Virus record (IMG/VR): IMGVR_UViG_3300021956_000015
Coordinates: 1-60,012 of that record
DNA from: a virus
Length of the DNA: 60,012 bases
Direction: 5' to 3' (one strand)
Every line of letters starts with the position of its first letter. The stretch's first letter is position 1. This document shows, one piece after another, positions 7,680-14,431 of the stretch. The position numbers were made by a program, and so were the translations under genes. The notes under the pieces are model-generated. The model was not told where the DNA came from, did no database searches, and saw only the letters and a list, made by a program, of their open reading frames with translations.

Positions 7680-8716
7680 CACTCATCCTCCGACGGCATG
7701 AGTGCTGGAACAGACAGCAGCCCACCGTTGCGGATGAAGTCTCGCAGCACCCAGGCTGGCGTCTCTCCCATTCGCAGCCCCTGTTCTGCGGCCGTCGCCT
7801 CAACGGCGTGCGGGAACGTGGGATCGCCAGACTCAACGCCAGTCACGTGCGCGCCGCCAATCCAGCGGGCTGACTGCAGCTCTGCCGGCGACAGCCCGGC
7901 CTGGTCCGCGAGCCGCTGCGCCATTCGTTCGGCCGCCACGTATTCATTGGGCGTGAGTTTTCCCTTGACGTACGCCTTCTCACGCGCGTTCCATTTCTGG
8001 GGAACGCCAAGCCGGGCTCCCTCATGTCGGTCGCCAGTCCATGGCATGAGATTGCCACGCAGGTCTTCCCGGAACGACAGGATTTTGTGCGACGCACCTG
8101 GCCGAGCGGCGCGATGCAGCTGATCTCCTGCGAGGAACCTGCTGGTCCACATCGCGTCGTTGATGCTGGCGACAGACCCATAGCCCTCCGGCGGCGGGTT
8201 GTCGGCAAGCCACGCCTCGGCAGCAGCCTTGGAGTCGATGTCCGGAGGCAGCAGCCCTTGCAGAGCCTTCTGCCGATACCAACTCGCCTTGCGGATGTTG
8301 GCCCGCACCGGGGCCGCAGAGGATGACCCGGCCACCATAGCGGTGAACAGGTCGAACTGGCGATTGCCCTCGTCTTCTCCAAGCTCCATGACGAACTGCT
8401 GGCGAAGCGGCTCGTTGTGATACCAGGTGTGTGCGCCCTGCTCCATGCCTCGCTCAACGTCGCGGAGAATAGTCCTCCTGCGGTTGGCAAACCCAGCCTG
8501 AACTTCGGATGGCGGGCGGCTTGTCTGATATCGAATAATCGGAGACTGCTCAACGCCCACCACCGGGGCAACGTCACGCATCGCCAGGAGGCTCAGTGCC
8601 GGAGGGCGGACCTCTCGCAGCCGGCGGATGCGAGCCAGAATCTCATCGGCCGATCTGGACGACGGGCGGACGGACCACTTGAGGACGTCGTCCGTGAGGG
8701 ATGCTGGATTAGCCAT
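7679..8716 (-). CDS. Polyvalent-type effector-like protein (possible DUF7178 relative)
   Basis: 345 residues from the ATG at 8716; a TTG 9 bases earlier in frame is possible. The middle region, with HTWYHNEPL, then a segment around FTAMVAGSSS and a basic RKASWYRQKAL helix, recalls a phage domain near DUF7178, but I hold this loosely. There is no good Shine-Dalgarno site at the start: the bases before the ATG are TTGGTCTGT. The last 15 residues (LLSVPALMPSEDE) match the hydrophobic-acidic end of the two following genes. It probably belongs to the same cargo set. Confidence 0.55.
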   Translation of the reverse strand: MANPASLTDDVLKWSVRPSSRSADEILARIRRLREVRPPALSLLAMRDVAPVVGVEQSPIIRYQTSRPPSEVQAGFANRRRTILRDVERGMEQGAHTWYHNEPLRQQFVMELGEDEGNRQFDLFTAMVAGSSSAAPVRANIRKASWYRQKALQGLLPPDIDSKAAAEAWLADNPPPEGYGSVASINDAMWTSRFLAGDQLHRAARPGASHKILSFREDLRGNLMPWTGDRHEGARLGVPQKWNAREKAYVKGKLTPNEYVAAERMAQRLADQAGLSPAELQSARWIGGAHVTGVESGDPTFPHAVEATAAEQGLRMGETPAWVLRDFIRNGGLLSVPALMPSEDE

Positions 8717-8733
8717 ACAGACCAATGCCCGGT

Positions 8734-9408
8734 TTAGGGGATCGGCCCGTCGTACCGCAACGCCCGGATGGCGTCCTCAGGGGTCTTCCAATCGCTCCAC
8801 TTTGCGATGAACCCGGGGGTTTGGTCGTACTGGTAAAGCCGCCCGTCGATGACTGCCATGGTCTTGTCAGGCATGATCCCAAGGTTGGCCGCGTGGTTGT
8901 CAATCCAGGTCCAGCCCCTCGCCCGCAGGTTGTCGGATAAATCCTGGGCCCTGTCCCACCAGAATGCCGTGCGCGGGTTGTCCTTGAACTCGTCAAGCAC
9001 CGCGGCTGCGCGAGGCTGCACGCCGTACTTCACTGGACCCTCAGAGCCGTTGATCCAGTACGGAGCGACCCCAGGGACGTCAGGCAAGTCAAATGGCTCA
9101 ACGGTATCCGATTCATGCAATGGCGCGGCCAGCTTGAGCACGTGCCTGTCAGGACCTCCAGCCGCTGGGCGGACGTCGAACACCAGGCTCGTTCCGCCAG
9201 CGCCAACGGGACCGTCATGGACATACAGGCCGTGATCGCTGATAGCATCCTGGACCCTGCGAAGGGCGTCCTCGGCCTCAGGGCGCAGGAGCGATCTGAT
9301 GCGTGCGGAAGCAGCTTGTCCCTCGCCAAGGCCTATGCCAGTGCGAGGGATTGATGCCGTCGCCATGGCGGCGCGGATGCGAGCGAGGAGCGGGGACATG
9401 TCTGCCAT
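8734..9408 (-). CDS. Protein-kinase-like protein
   Basis: 224 residues. Residues 69-78 look like a glycine-rich loop (GAGGTSLVFDV), VLKL supplies a candidate nucleotide-binding Lys at 92, and WIDNHAANLG near 168-177 resembles a kinase catalytic loop with Asp170 and Asn175. VIDG at 186-189 stands in for DFG. The order and spacing match a compact kinase-like fold of the sort found in polyvalent phage proteins. It would phosphorylate a host or phage target. It is the first large gene of the late block after a 366-base gap. No strong Shine-Dalgarno site is present. Confidence 0.6.
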   Translation of the reverse strand: MADMSPLLARIRAAMATASIPRTGIGLGEGQAASARIRSLLRPEAEDALRRVQDAISDHGLYVHDGPVGAGGTSLVFDVRPAAGGPDRHVLKLAAPLHESDTVEPFDLPDVPGVAPYWINGSEGPVKYGVQPRAAAVLDEFKDNPRTAFWWDRAQDLSDNLRARGWTWIDNHAANLGIMPDKTMAVIDGRLYQYDQTPGFIAKWSDWKTPEDAIRALRYDGPIP

Positions 9409-9774
9409 GCAGACAAGTGCCCGCCAGCTGCGGTGAGAAACTCTGGTGTGGTTTTCTTACGGCCATAACCACGCGGCGCTAGAAGGTTACGAGACTCCGG
9501 GACGGCGACCACGGTGGGGAAAACCACGGGAAACTAGGGTTTTTTGAAAAGTCCAGGGAGGGATATGACAAACAACCTCATAATCTCCGGGGGGGGAAGG
9601 GGGTGGTCCCCTTCCTCCCTCCATCGGTCGCAACCCCAAGCCGGGCAGCGGGTTACGCGTTCGGCGGGGCTTGACGCGGCGAAGCCGGGTCGCCATGGCA
9701 TGGCCATGGGCAGCCGCAGCCGGGCCGGGCCGGTGGCGGTGCATTGCCCCCGCCTCCCCGCCTGCTAGCTGGAC
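9409..9774. other. Non-coding leader between the GC-rich island and the late genes
   Basis: I see no gene in this 366-base stretch. It contains a strong hairpin (9595-9602 pairing with 9608-9615, GGAAGGGG against CCCCTTCC) and, nearer the kinase gene, a 6-bp inverted repeat, GTGGTT with AACCAC, between about 9450 and 9474. Runs of A and T near 9535-9550 contrast with the GC-rich neighbourhood. A late promoter may lie here, but I find no convincing -35/-10 pair. Confidence 0.45.
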
Positions 9775-9945
9775 TCACCGCCCGCGTGCGTCGTCTACCT
9801 TCGCAAGGGCTGCGGCCAGTGCGGGCCGCATGGCGTCCGCCCGGGCGGCGTCGCCCCCCGCGGCCTCCACGGCTGCGGCGTGTTGCATGGCCAGTGCCAC
9901 GCGGACGGCGAGCAACTCGGCGGCGGTCAGTTCAAGCGTGGGCAT
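9775..9945 (-). CDS. Small Ala-rich protein, micro-gene island member
   Basis: 56 residues starting MPTLELTAAELLAVRVALA and ending in an acidic/Arg tail. It is almost entirely helical and Ala-rich. The N-terminal pattern (short strand, then TAA-x-x-x-A-x-x-VAL) resembles the two 63-residue proteins at 10278 and 10501, so the three may be paralogues. A GGAGGGG sequence lies just upstream. No function is known. Confidence 0.5.
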   Translation of the reverse strand: MPTLELTAAELLAVRVALAMQHAAAVEAAGGDAARADAMRPALAAALAKVDDARGR

Positions 9946-10008
9946 GGGTCCCCTCCGGTGTCGTCCAGGTGGCGCGTGTCATGTCTTCGACCTGGCCGCG
10001 GGCCGGTC

Positions 10009-10019
10009 GGTGTACGGTG
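10009..10019. repeat. GGTGTACGGTG motif, copy 1
   Basis: First of three identical 11-base copies in the GC-rich island (others at 10114-10124 and 10710-10720). The third lies 18 bases upstream of a gene start on the minus strand. The shared position in gene leaders suggests a regulatory or processing signal. Confidence 0.5.
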
Positions 10020-10113
10020 CCCGGGCCGGCGGCAGCGTGGCCTACGCTGTCGGCTAGCCCCGCCCGGGGGTGCGTCCGTCGGCTGGCGGGAGTCCCCGTC
10101 AGCCGCTGGTCAT

Positions 10114-10124
10114 GGTGTACGGTG
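10114..10124. repeat. GGTGTACGGTG motif, copy 2
   Basis: Identical to copies at 10009 and 10710. Here it is followed on the minus strand by an ATG with only four codons before a stop, so it may belong to a degraded micro-gene leader. Confidence 0.5.
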
Positions 10125-10277
10125 ACCGGCGGGCACGTTCCCCGCCGGGCGTCCCCTGAGGCCGGGCACCGGCGAGTGCCGGGTCGGCTGCGACGGCGGG
10201 GGGCGTCGCGGTTGGTTCGTCCCCCGGGCTGCGGGCGGGTCGCCTGGCTGGCGCTCGCTCGCCCGCTGCCCGGTCTG

Positions 10278-10469
10278 CTAGGCCTGCTGGGCGGCGCGGG
10301 CCGCCTTGATGGCCTGCACCGCCTCCCGTAGGGTGCGCTGCTCTTCGCGGGCCGATGCCCGGACGTAGCCCAACTCGCTCTTGAGGTCTTCGGCCACCTC
10401 CACCAACCTCCGAAACAGGGCGGCGTGGGTGATGCTCAACTGCGCGGCGGTCATGGTAACGGTGATCAT
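10278..10469 (-). CDS. 63-residue helical protein, paralogue 1
   Basis: Starts MITVTMTAAQLSITHAALF and ends in AAQQA. It is helical and charged in the middle. CAGGAGCC lies 8 bases before the ATG. It has the same length, the same start (MIT-x-TMTA) and the same last five residues as the next gene upstream (10501-10692), so the two are tandem duplicates. Small size and helix content suggest a DNA- or protein-binding accessory factor, but nothing shows which. Confidence 0.6.
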   Translation of the reverse strand: MITVTMTAAQLSITHAALFRRLVEVAEDLKSELGYVRASAREEQRTLREAVQAIKAARAAQQA

Positions 10470-10500
10470 GGCTGGGGCTCCTGTGGTGATTGGCGGTCTG

Positions 10501-10692
10501 CTAGGCCTGCTGCGCTGCGAGGGCCTCGGCGAGCAACGCGGCGGCCTGCCGCGTGATGACGTAGGCCTCCCGGGCGGCCTGCCGGGCATCCTCGTCTGCG
10601 CTGGTGAGTTCCGGCCGGAGATACTGCAGGCGGCTCAGCAAGGCGACGCGTGCGGCGGCCACGTGTTCGGCGGTCATGGTCAAGGTGATCAT
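10501..10692 (-). CDS. 63-residue helical protein, paralogue 2
   Basis: Starts MITLTMTAEHVAAARVALL and ends in AAQQA. It is the tandem paralogue of the gene at 10278-10469: equal length, same start and end, diverged middle. The leader carries ACAGAAGCC, a variant of the AGGAGCC site used by the neighbours, and the third copy of GGTGTACGGTG. Unknown function. Confidence 0.6.
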   Translation of the reverse strand: MITLTMTAEHVAAARVALLSRLQYLRPELTSADEDARQAAREAYVITRQAAALLAEALAAQQA

Positions 10693-10709
10693 GGGTCGGC
10701 TTCTGTGTT

Positions 10710-10720
10710 GGTGTACGGTG
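10710..10720. repeat. GGTGTACGGTG motif, copy 3
   Basis: Third copy of the 11-base motif, in the leader of the 10501-10692 gene on the minus strand. It is followed on the plus strand by CCCCCGGGGG palindromes at about 10721-10760. The rest of the 190-base gap (10693-10882) contains no gene that I can support. Confidence 0.5.
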
Positions 10721-10882
10721 CCCCCGGGGGCGGCTGCGCTGCCTGCCCCCCGGGGGTGATGCGGCGACCGCCTCCGGTGGCGGTGCCGCTGGTGCCTGAC
10801 GGGCTGCGGGGTTGCCGCCGTCGCGGTCCCCGTGCCCGTTGCCCCGGCTGGGGCATCGCCCGCTAGGGGCTGTGGCGTTGGT

Positions 10883-11500
10883 CTACTCGCCCCGGGCCTC
10901 GCGGAGTTGCTCCCGGTAGGCGTCAAGGTCTTCCCCGGTCCGCCAGGTGGGCGGCACGCTGCGGTGGGTCCGCTCCAGCGTCCGGGCCGCGTTGGGGTCC
11001 ACGTACAGGTGAAGCCCCCGCACCCCCGCCACGGGCGGCGGCGTGGCCGGGCCGCTGCCGTAGACGCTCGGAGCGTGCCCGGGCTCGGCGAGGGCCCCGG
11101 GGCCGATGCCGTTCGCGGCGTGGACCCGGTCCACGGGGACGCGGAACCGCTCGGCCTGTTCGGCCATGTCCGCCGGGCTGGGGCTGTGCATGTTGCCCCG
11201 GTCCATCACCGGACGGACCATGTCCTGCTTCCGGTCGCGGGCCCTCTTGGCCTCCGGGTCGAACATGGCCCAACCATGCTTCCGGGCCGCCTTCCTCAGG
11301 ATCAGGGCCGCATGCTTGACGCTCTCCGGCTGCGTCTTCCAGCGGATGGACATGATCCGCAGGATCACCTCGGACGCGACGTCTTCGGCCGTGCTGGCGC
11401 TGGCCATGGTGACATGGTCATAGCCGTCTCGCCTCGCTGACGCGGTGATCATGCGGTGGGCGTCGGACCATTCGTCGGGGGTGGCGTTGGGGAAGTTCAT
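10883..11500 (-). CDS. Possible diverged sigma-like protein
   Basis: 205 residues. Residues 30-95 recall sigma70 region 2: a TAEDVASEVILRIM helix followed by an Ala/Leu-rich helix and a basic segment, KRARDRKQ. The rest is Pro/Gly-rich and ends in a charged helix. No region-4 helix-turn-helix is evident, so the call is tentative; it could be another helical regulator. It is the first gene after the promoter at 11549-11577, with AGGAGCCG 7 bases before the ATG, so it is probably made in quantity. Confidence 0.45.
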   Translation of the reverse strand: MNFPNATPDEWSDAHRMITASARRDGYDHVTMASASTAEDVASEVILRIMSIRWKTQPESVKHAALILRKAARKHGWAMFDPEAKRARDRKQDMVRPVMDRGNMHSPSPADMAEQAERFRVPVDRVHAANGIGPGALAEPGHAPSVYGSGPATPPPVAGVRGLHLYVDPNAARTLERTHRSVPPTWRTGEDLDAYREQLREARGE

Positions 11501-11521
11501 CGAATCGGCTCCTAGTGTGAT

Positions 11522-11541
11522 GCTGCGGTGACAGCCGCAGC
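11522..11541 (-). promoter_or_regulatory. Hairpin at the predicted 5' end of the island transcript
   Basis: GCTGCGG (11522-11528) pairs with CCGCAGC (11535-11541) around a 6-base loop. It begins about where transcription from the 11549-11577 promoter should start, so it would form the 5' end of the mRNA. Such a stem could protect the mRNA from decay or shield the leader. Confidence 0.5.
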
Positions 11542-11548
11542 GTGAGTG

Positions 11549-11577
11549 ATTGTAACGGCGGGGCGTGGCGTTGTCAA
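11549..11577 (-). promoter_or_regulatory. Sigma70-type promoter, TTGACA-17-TACAAT
   Basis: On the minus strand the -35 box is TTGACA (complement of 11572-11577) and the -10 box is TACAAT (complement of 11549-11554), with exactly 17 bases between. Only one base departs from consensus. Three GTTACA words occur at and upstream of it on the minus strand, the last overlapping the -10 box, which suggests an operator or an activator site. It would drive the 10883-11500 gene and perhaps the whole late block. Confidence 0.8.
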
Positions 11578-11602
11578 GTGGTTGTAACTCCCGGGTGTAA
11601 CG

Positions 11603-11824
11603 CTAAACCCGCCGCCACTGCCACGCGTGGACGATCCGCCCGGCATCATCGCGGAGCGTGGCCCGCATGGTCGCATCATGCCTCCACCCGGGTTCGGTGG
11701 CCTGCCAGACGGAGCGGGCGTAGGCGAGGGCGGCGGGCACGTTGGGCTGACGGCTTGCCCTGTAGCCGGTGACGATGCCCCGGCGGGCGGTGCGGTGTTC
11801 CAGTTGGAGTTCTACGGTGAACAT
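11603..11824 (-). CDS. Small island protein, 73 residues
   Basis: Starts MFTVELQLEHRTARRG and has mixed strands with Arg and Trp, ending in an HAWQWRRV-type tail. TAGGAGTCG lies before the ATG, like the other island leaders. The family is not recognised. The beta-rich alternating pattern suggests a small folded domain rather than a helical factor. It lies between the stem-loop at 11862-11890 and the promoter region. Confidence 0.55.
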   Translation of the reverse strand: MFTVELQLEHRTARRGIVTGYRASRQPNVPAALAYARSVWQATEPGWRHDATMRATLRDDAGRIVHAWQWRRV

Positions 11825-11861
11825 GGGGACGACTCCTAGGGTGAGGGACTGAGGCTCGCAG

Positions 11862-11890
11862 CCGCCCCCGGCCGTGGGCACCGGGGGCGG
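11862..11890 (-). promoter_or_regulatory. Strong GC hairpin between two island genes
   Basis: CCGCCCCCGG (11862-11871) pairs perfectly with CCGGGGGCGG (11881-11890), with a 9-base loop. No T run follows on the minus strand, so it is not a standard intrinsic terminator. It may stabilise or separate mRNA segments. Similar GC palindromes recur throughout 9.6-12.4 kb. Confidence 0.5.
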
Positions 11891-11910
11891 TTCGCGAGGC
11901 TCAGGCCGCA

Positions 11911-12186
11911 CTAGGCCTGCTTCACGGCGAGCCGGTCGGCGTTGGCGACGATGAAGGCCTTCAGGCCCTCCACGTTCGCGGGGTCCAGCAGCCGCTCCCA
12001 CTGCGAGCGGTAGAGGGTCTGCGGGAACCTGCCGAGGCCGTAGACGCTCACGGCACCCTTTTCGGACACCTTGAACGAGATACGGCTGCCGCTGGCCTGC
12101 GAGGCCTTGAGGGCGGCCAGTTCGGCCCGGAGGGCGGCCAGTTCGGCGGCGGCGGCGTTGTCGGCGGCGGGGGTCGGCTTGGGCAT
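11911..12186 (-). CDS. Conserved small phage protein (YGLGRFP family)
   Basis: 91 residues. An Ala-rich helical N-terminus (1-30, a short coiled coil) is followed by a compact domain with ISFKVSEKGAVSVYG, LGRFPQTLY and QWERLL. I recognise this from small conserved phage and bacterial proteins of unknown function that occur in cyanophages among others. AGGAGCCG lies 7 bases before the ATG. Ends in KQA, like the AAQQA ends of the two 63-residue proteins. Confidence 0.7.
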   Translation of the reverse strand: MPKPTPAADNAAAAELAALRAELAALKASQASGSRISFKVSEKGAVSVYGLGRFPQTLYRSQWERLLDPANVEGLKAFIVANADRLAVKQA

Positions 12187-12481
12187 GGGATCGGCTCCTG
12201 AGTGGTGGCGGTTGCGGTGCTGCGGAGTGCCTCACCGGCCGCCATCCTTCTCTGCGACTCCGAACCTTTCTTTTTCGTAAGGCGCGAAGTCGCATATATG
12301 GATGCGGTCGCGATTCGACCGCGGCGGCGGCAGCGTCCACGTGACGCAAACTCTTGTCCCGCCAGTACTTACGCCCGGACCTCTGCCGGGCGTGGCACCC
12401 GTACCCCCCCGCCGGGGGACACCACGTAGCCCCCTCCCATGGGGTGCGTGGCCGGTGCGGACAGCACAAGGAGTTACATCC
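12187..12481. promoter_or_regulatory. Divergent intergenic region at the head of the plus-strand block
   Basis: 295 bases without a gene between a minus-strand and a plus-strand operon, so it must hold promoters. It contains a 7-bp inverted repeat GCGGTCG...CGACCGC (12304-12310 with 12316-12322), a hairpin CGCCCGG...CCGGGCG (about 12371-12391), a C7/G5 palindrome near 12405, and an AT-rich spot (CATATAT near 12295). I cannot assign a clear -35/-10 pair. The first repeat has the shape of a repressor operator. Confidence 0.5.
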
Positions 12482-13366
12482 ATGGCTTACAAGGTTGCGA
12501 CAATCCTCCAGCCTGGCGAGAGCAATGCGAAGGTGTCACACCATGGCACGGAGTACAAGGTGTTCACCATATCCCTTGCCTCGTCTGACTCTTCTGGACA
12601 CAACGTCTGCCCACGGGCACTGCGACGCTCTGTCCTGCAGGGCATGCTGGACAAGGGGATGGACATGCAGGAGATCGGCCAGTGGGCCAACAAGCGTGGC
12701 CTGTCCGTCTGCTCTGGCCCCTGTGTCACGTGGGAGGCTGGGCATGGAAGAACGGACTATGTCAGGGATGCCCGTATCAACCTGACCAACTGGCTGTACG
12801 AGAACCCACGTGGTTTCAAGGCTGCTCTGCTGAGGCAGATGTACGGTCTGACCAAGTACCACACCGGGCAGCAGATTGCCTGCCGGGCTGACCTGGACTC
12901 CGACGTCAAGTGGGAGAAGCTCATCCCGGAGATGTTCGACTACCCATGGCAGTTCTGGGACTACACCAAGCTGTCCGAGCGGCTGGGCAACGTCCCTGCC
13001 AACTACCACCTGACCTACTCGTACAACGACGGCACGCTCGCCAAGGACTGGGAGCGTGTGTACCGCACCGGGTCGAACATCGCCGTGGTGTTCGACTCCA
13101 TGTGGAACCCGTGGGGTAGCAGGTTTGGCTACCTGCCGGCCACGTGGACTGACCCCAATGGGAAGGTCTGGCGTGTTGTTGACGGGGATCGGCAGGAACT
13201 TCGGTTCCTTGACCAGCGTGATGTCTGCGTCGGCCTTAGGCTCAAGGGCGACGAGGACAAGCGAGAGGATGCCTGCGAGGCTGAGTTTGCCGTGCCGTCC
13301 GGCCGTGACGGTGTTGGGGATGTCCATCCTGCGGACGCCCCTGAGAACTACTACCTTCTGGCTTAG
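12482..13366 (+). CDS. GP88-like phage protein
   Basis: 294 residues from the ATG at 12482, chosen because AAGGAG lies 8 bases upstream; the frame is open further 5' but without a site. The segments around FWDYTKLSERLG and NYHLTYSYNDGT, then a SNIAVVFD strand, match the C-terminal core of the phage GP88 family, of unknown function. The usual Cys-rich N-terminal cluster is reduced to NVCPRALRR and VCSGPCVTW. It is the first gene of the plus-strand block, likely expressed early. Confidence 0.7.
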   Translation: MAYKVATILQPGESNAKVSHHGTEYKVFTISLASSDSSGHNVCPRALRRSVLQGMLDKGMDMQEIGQWANKRGLSVCSGPCVTWEAGHGRTDYVRDARINLTNWLYENPRGFKAALLRQMYGLTKYHTGQQIACRADLDSDVKWEKLIPEMFDYPWQFWDYTKLSERLGNVPANYHLTYSYNDGTLAKDWERVYRTGSNIAVVFDSMWNPWGSRFGYLPATWTDPNGKVWRVVDGDRQELRFLDQRDVCVGLRLKGDEDKREDACEAEFAVPSGRDGVGDVHPADAPENYYLLA

Positions 13367-13374
13367 GAGTAACC

Positions 13375-13740
13375 ATGCACAAGGAAATCGCTGAACAGTG
13401 GGTCGCTGCCCTTCGGTCCGGTGAGTACCAGCAGGGGCGTGGGGCGTTGCATGACGGAGACACCTTCTGCTGCCTTGGAGTGCTTTGCGATCTGTTTCCG
13501 GGCAGGCAGTGGTCGCGGACGTCCAAAAACGCCAAGCATCTGTGCAGCGCTGGCGAATGCTCCGACTATTCCGTGCTGCCGGAGTCTGTTCGCAAGTGGG
13601 CCGGCATCTGCGACTCCAGCCCTCCGGGCACAGAGACAGACTCGCTTGCTGAACTGAACGACGGAGAAGGGCTCAGTGGCGGCCAGTGGACGTTTCACCA
13701 GATCGCAGACCTGATCGAAGAGAAATGGGAGGACCTGTGA
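13375..13740 (+). CDS. Conserved hypothetical phage protein (CCLGVLCDL family)
   Basis: 121 residues with WVAALRSGEYQQGRGAL, then FCCLGVLCDLF and, near the end, FHQIADLIEEKW. This pattern marks a small family widespread in phages and their hosts, of unknown role. AGGAG lies just before the ATG, 8 bases after the previous stop. The two adjacent Cys might bind a metal or be structural. Confidence 0.7.
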   Translation: MHKEIAEQWVAALRSGEYQQGRGALHDGDTFCCLGVLCDLFPGRQWSRTSKNAKHLCSAGECSDYSVLPESVRKWAGICDSSPPGTETDSLAELNDGEGLSGGQWTFHQIADLIEEKWEDL

Positions 13741-13961
13741 GATACAGCGTTCGCATCGCACCGCAGTACGAGGTCCGGTTCATCCGGCCACACCAAGTTC
13801 ACTACGTCAGCATCTGCTGGCACGCATCCCGTGGCTACGGCAGCAGCAGGCATGAGCGGCTGATGTACGTGGTCCGACAGTTCGTCCGTCGGTTCCCGGA
13901 GTTTGAGGGCCGTGCCACGGCCGTCTACAAGGACGTCACCTGCCTTCTGGAGAACGCATGA
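13737..13961 (+). CDS. Small basic protein, GTG start
   Basis: 74 residues from the GTG at 13737, which overlaps the previous stop (GTGA); GGAGG lies 4 bases before it. Arg/Tyr/Val-rich with a short alternating strand pattern at the N-terminus and a charged helix later. Not recognised. It is coupled by overlap to both neighbours. Confidence 0.6.
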   Translation: MRYSVRIAPQYEVRFIRPHQVHYVSICWHASRGYGSSRHERLMYVVRQFVRRFPEFEGRATAVYKDVTCLLENA

Positions 13962-14431
13962 CCGCAGTCAAGAACTTCGCCGACCTGATCGCTGAGAAGG
14001 GCATCACCATCGAATCGGATTACGTCCTCCCCGGCCCAGGCATCTCGGAACTCCAGTGGAAAATCAACGTGCTTGTCGATGGCGACAAGGTTCACTCCTG
14101 CACCTACACCGCGGGCATCGCCCACGCTCCCAGTTACCCAGCCATGGTGGCGTATGACGAGAGCCAGACGGGCCTGTGCCTGAAGCGCGGCAAGGGCTAC
14201 CGACAGCCGCTGAAGCCAGACATTGAGAGCGTAATCGGCTCTCTCTGTCTGGACGCATCGGCCATCGACTATGCCTGCTTTGAGGACTGGGCCCGGGAGT
14301 TCGGCTTCGACACCGACAGCCGGGCAGCGGAGAAGTCCTACCGGCAGTGCATCGACACGGCGTTGCGTCTCCGGGCAGCGCTGGGCAGCAAGGCGTTTGA
14401 GGAACTGCAAGACCATGCGAGGGCGCTGTGA
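13958..14431 (+). CDS. Conserved hypothetical phage protein
   Basis: 157 residues, ATGA overlap with the previous gene. The C-terminal half (IESVIGSLCLDASAI, FEDWAREFGFDTDS, then EKSYRQCIDTALRL) matches a family common in phage genomes, of unknown function. The N-terminal 60 residues carry a DLIAEKGI motif and short strands. Likely cytoplasmic. Confidence 0.7.
   Translation: MTAVKNFADLIAEKGITIESDYVLPGPGISELQWKINVLVDGDKVHSCTYTAGIAHAPSYPAMVAYDESQTGLCLKRGKGYRQPLKPDIESVIGSLCLDASAIDYACFEDWAREFGFDTDSRAAEKSYRQCIDTALRLRAALGSKAFEELQDHARAL

Larger units (their letters stand above)
9946..10277. other. GC-rich gap with two copies of GGTGTACGGTG
   Basis: About 330 bases with no convincing gene. It holds two copies of GGTGTACGGTG (10009-10019 and 10114-10124), short GC palindromes and several Cys-free low-complexity frames that I regard as noise. 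A 16-residue minus-strand ORF ends close to the 9945 start and could be a leader peptide. Confidence 0.4.
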
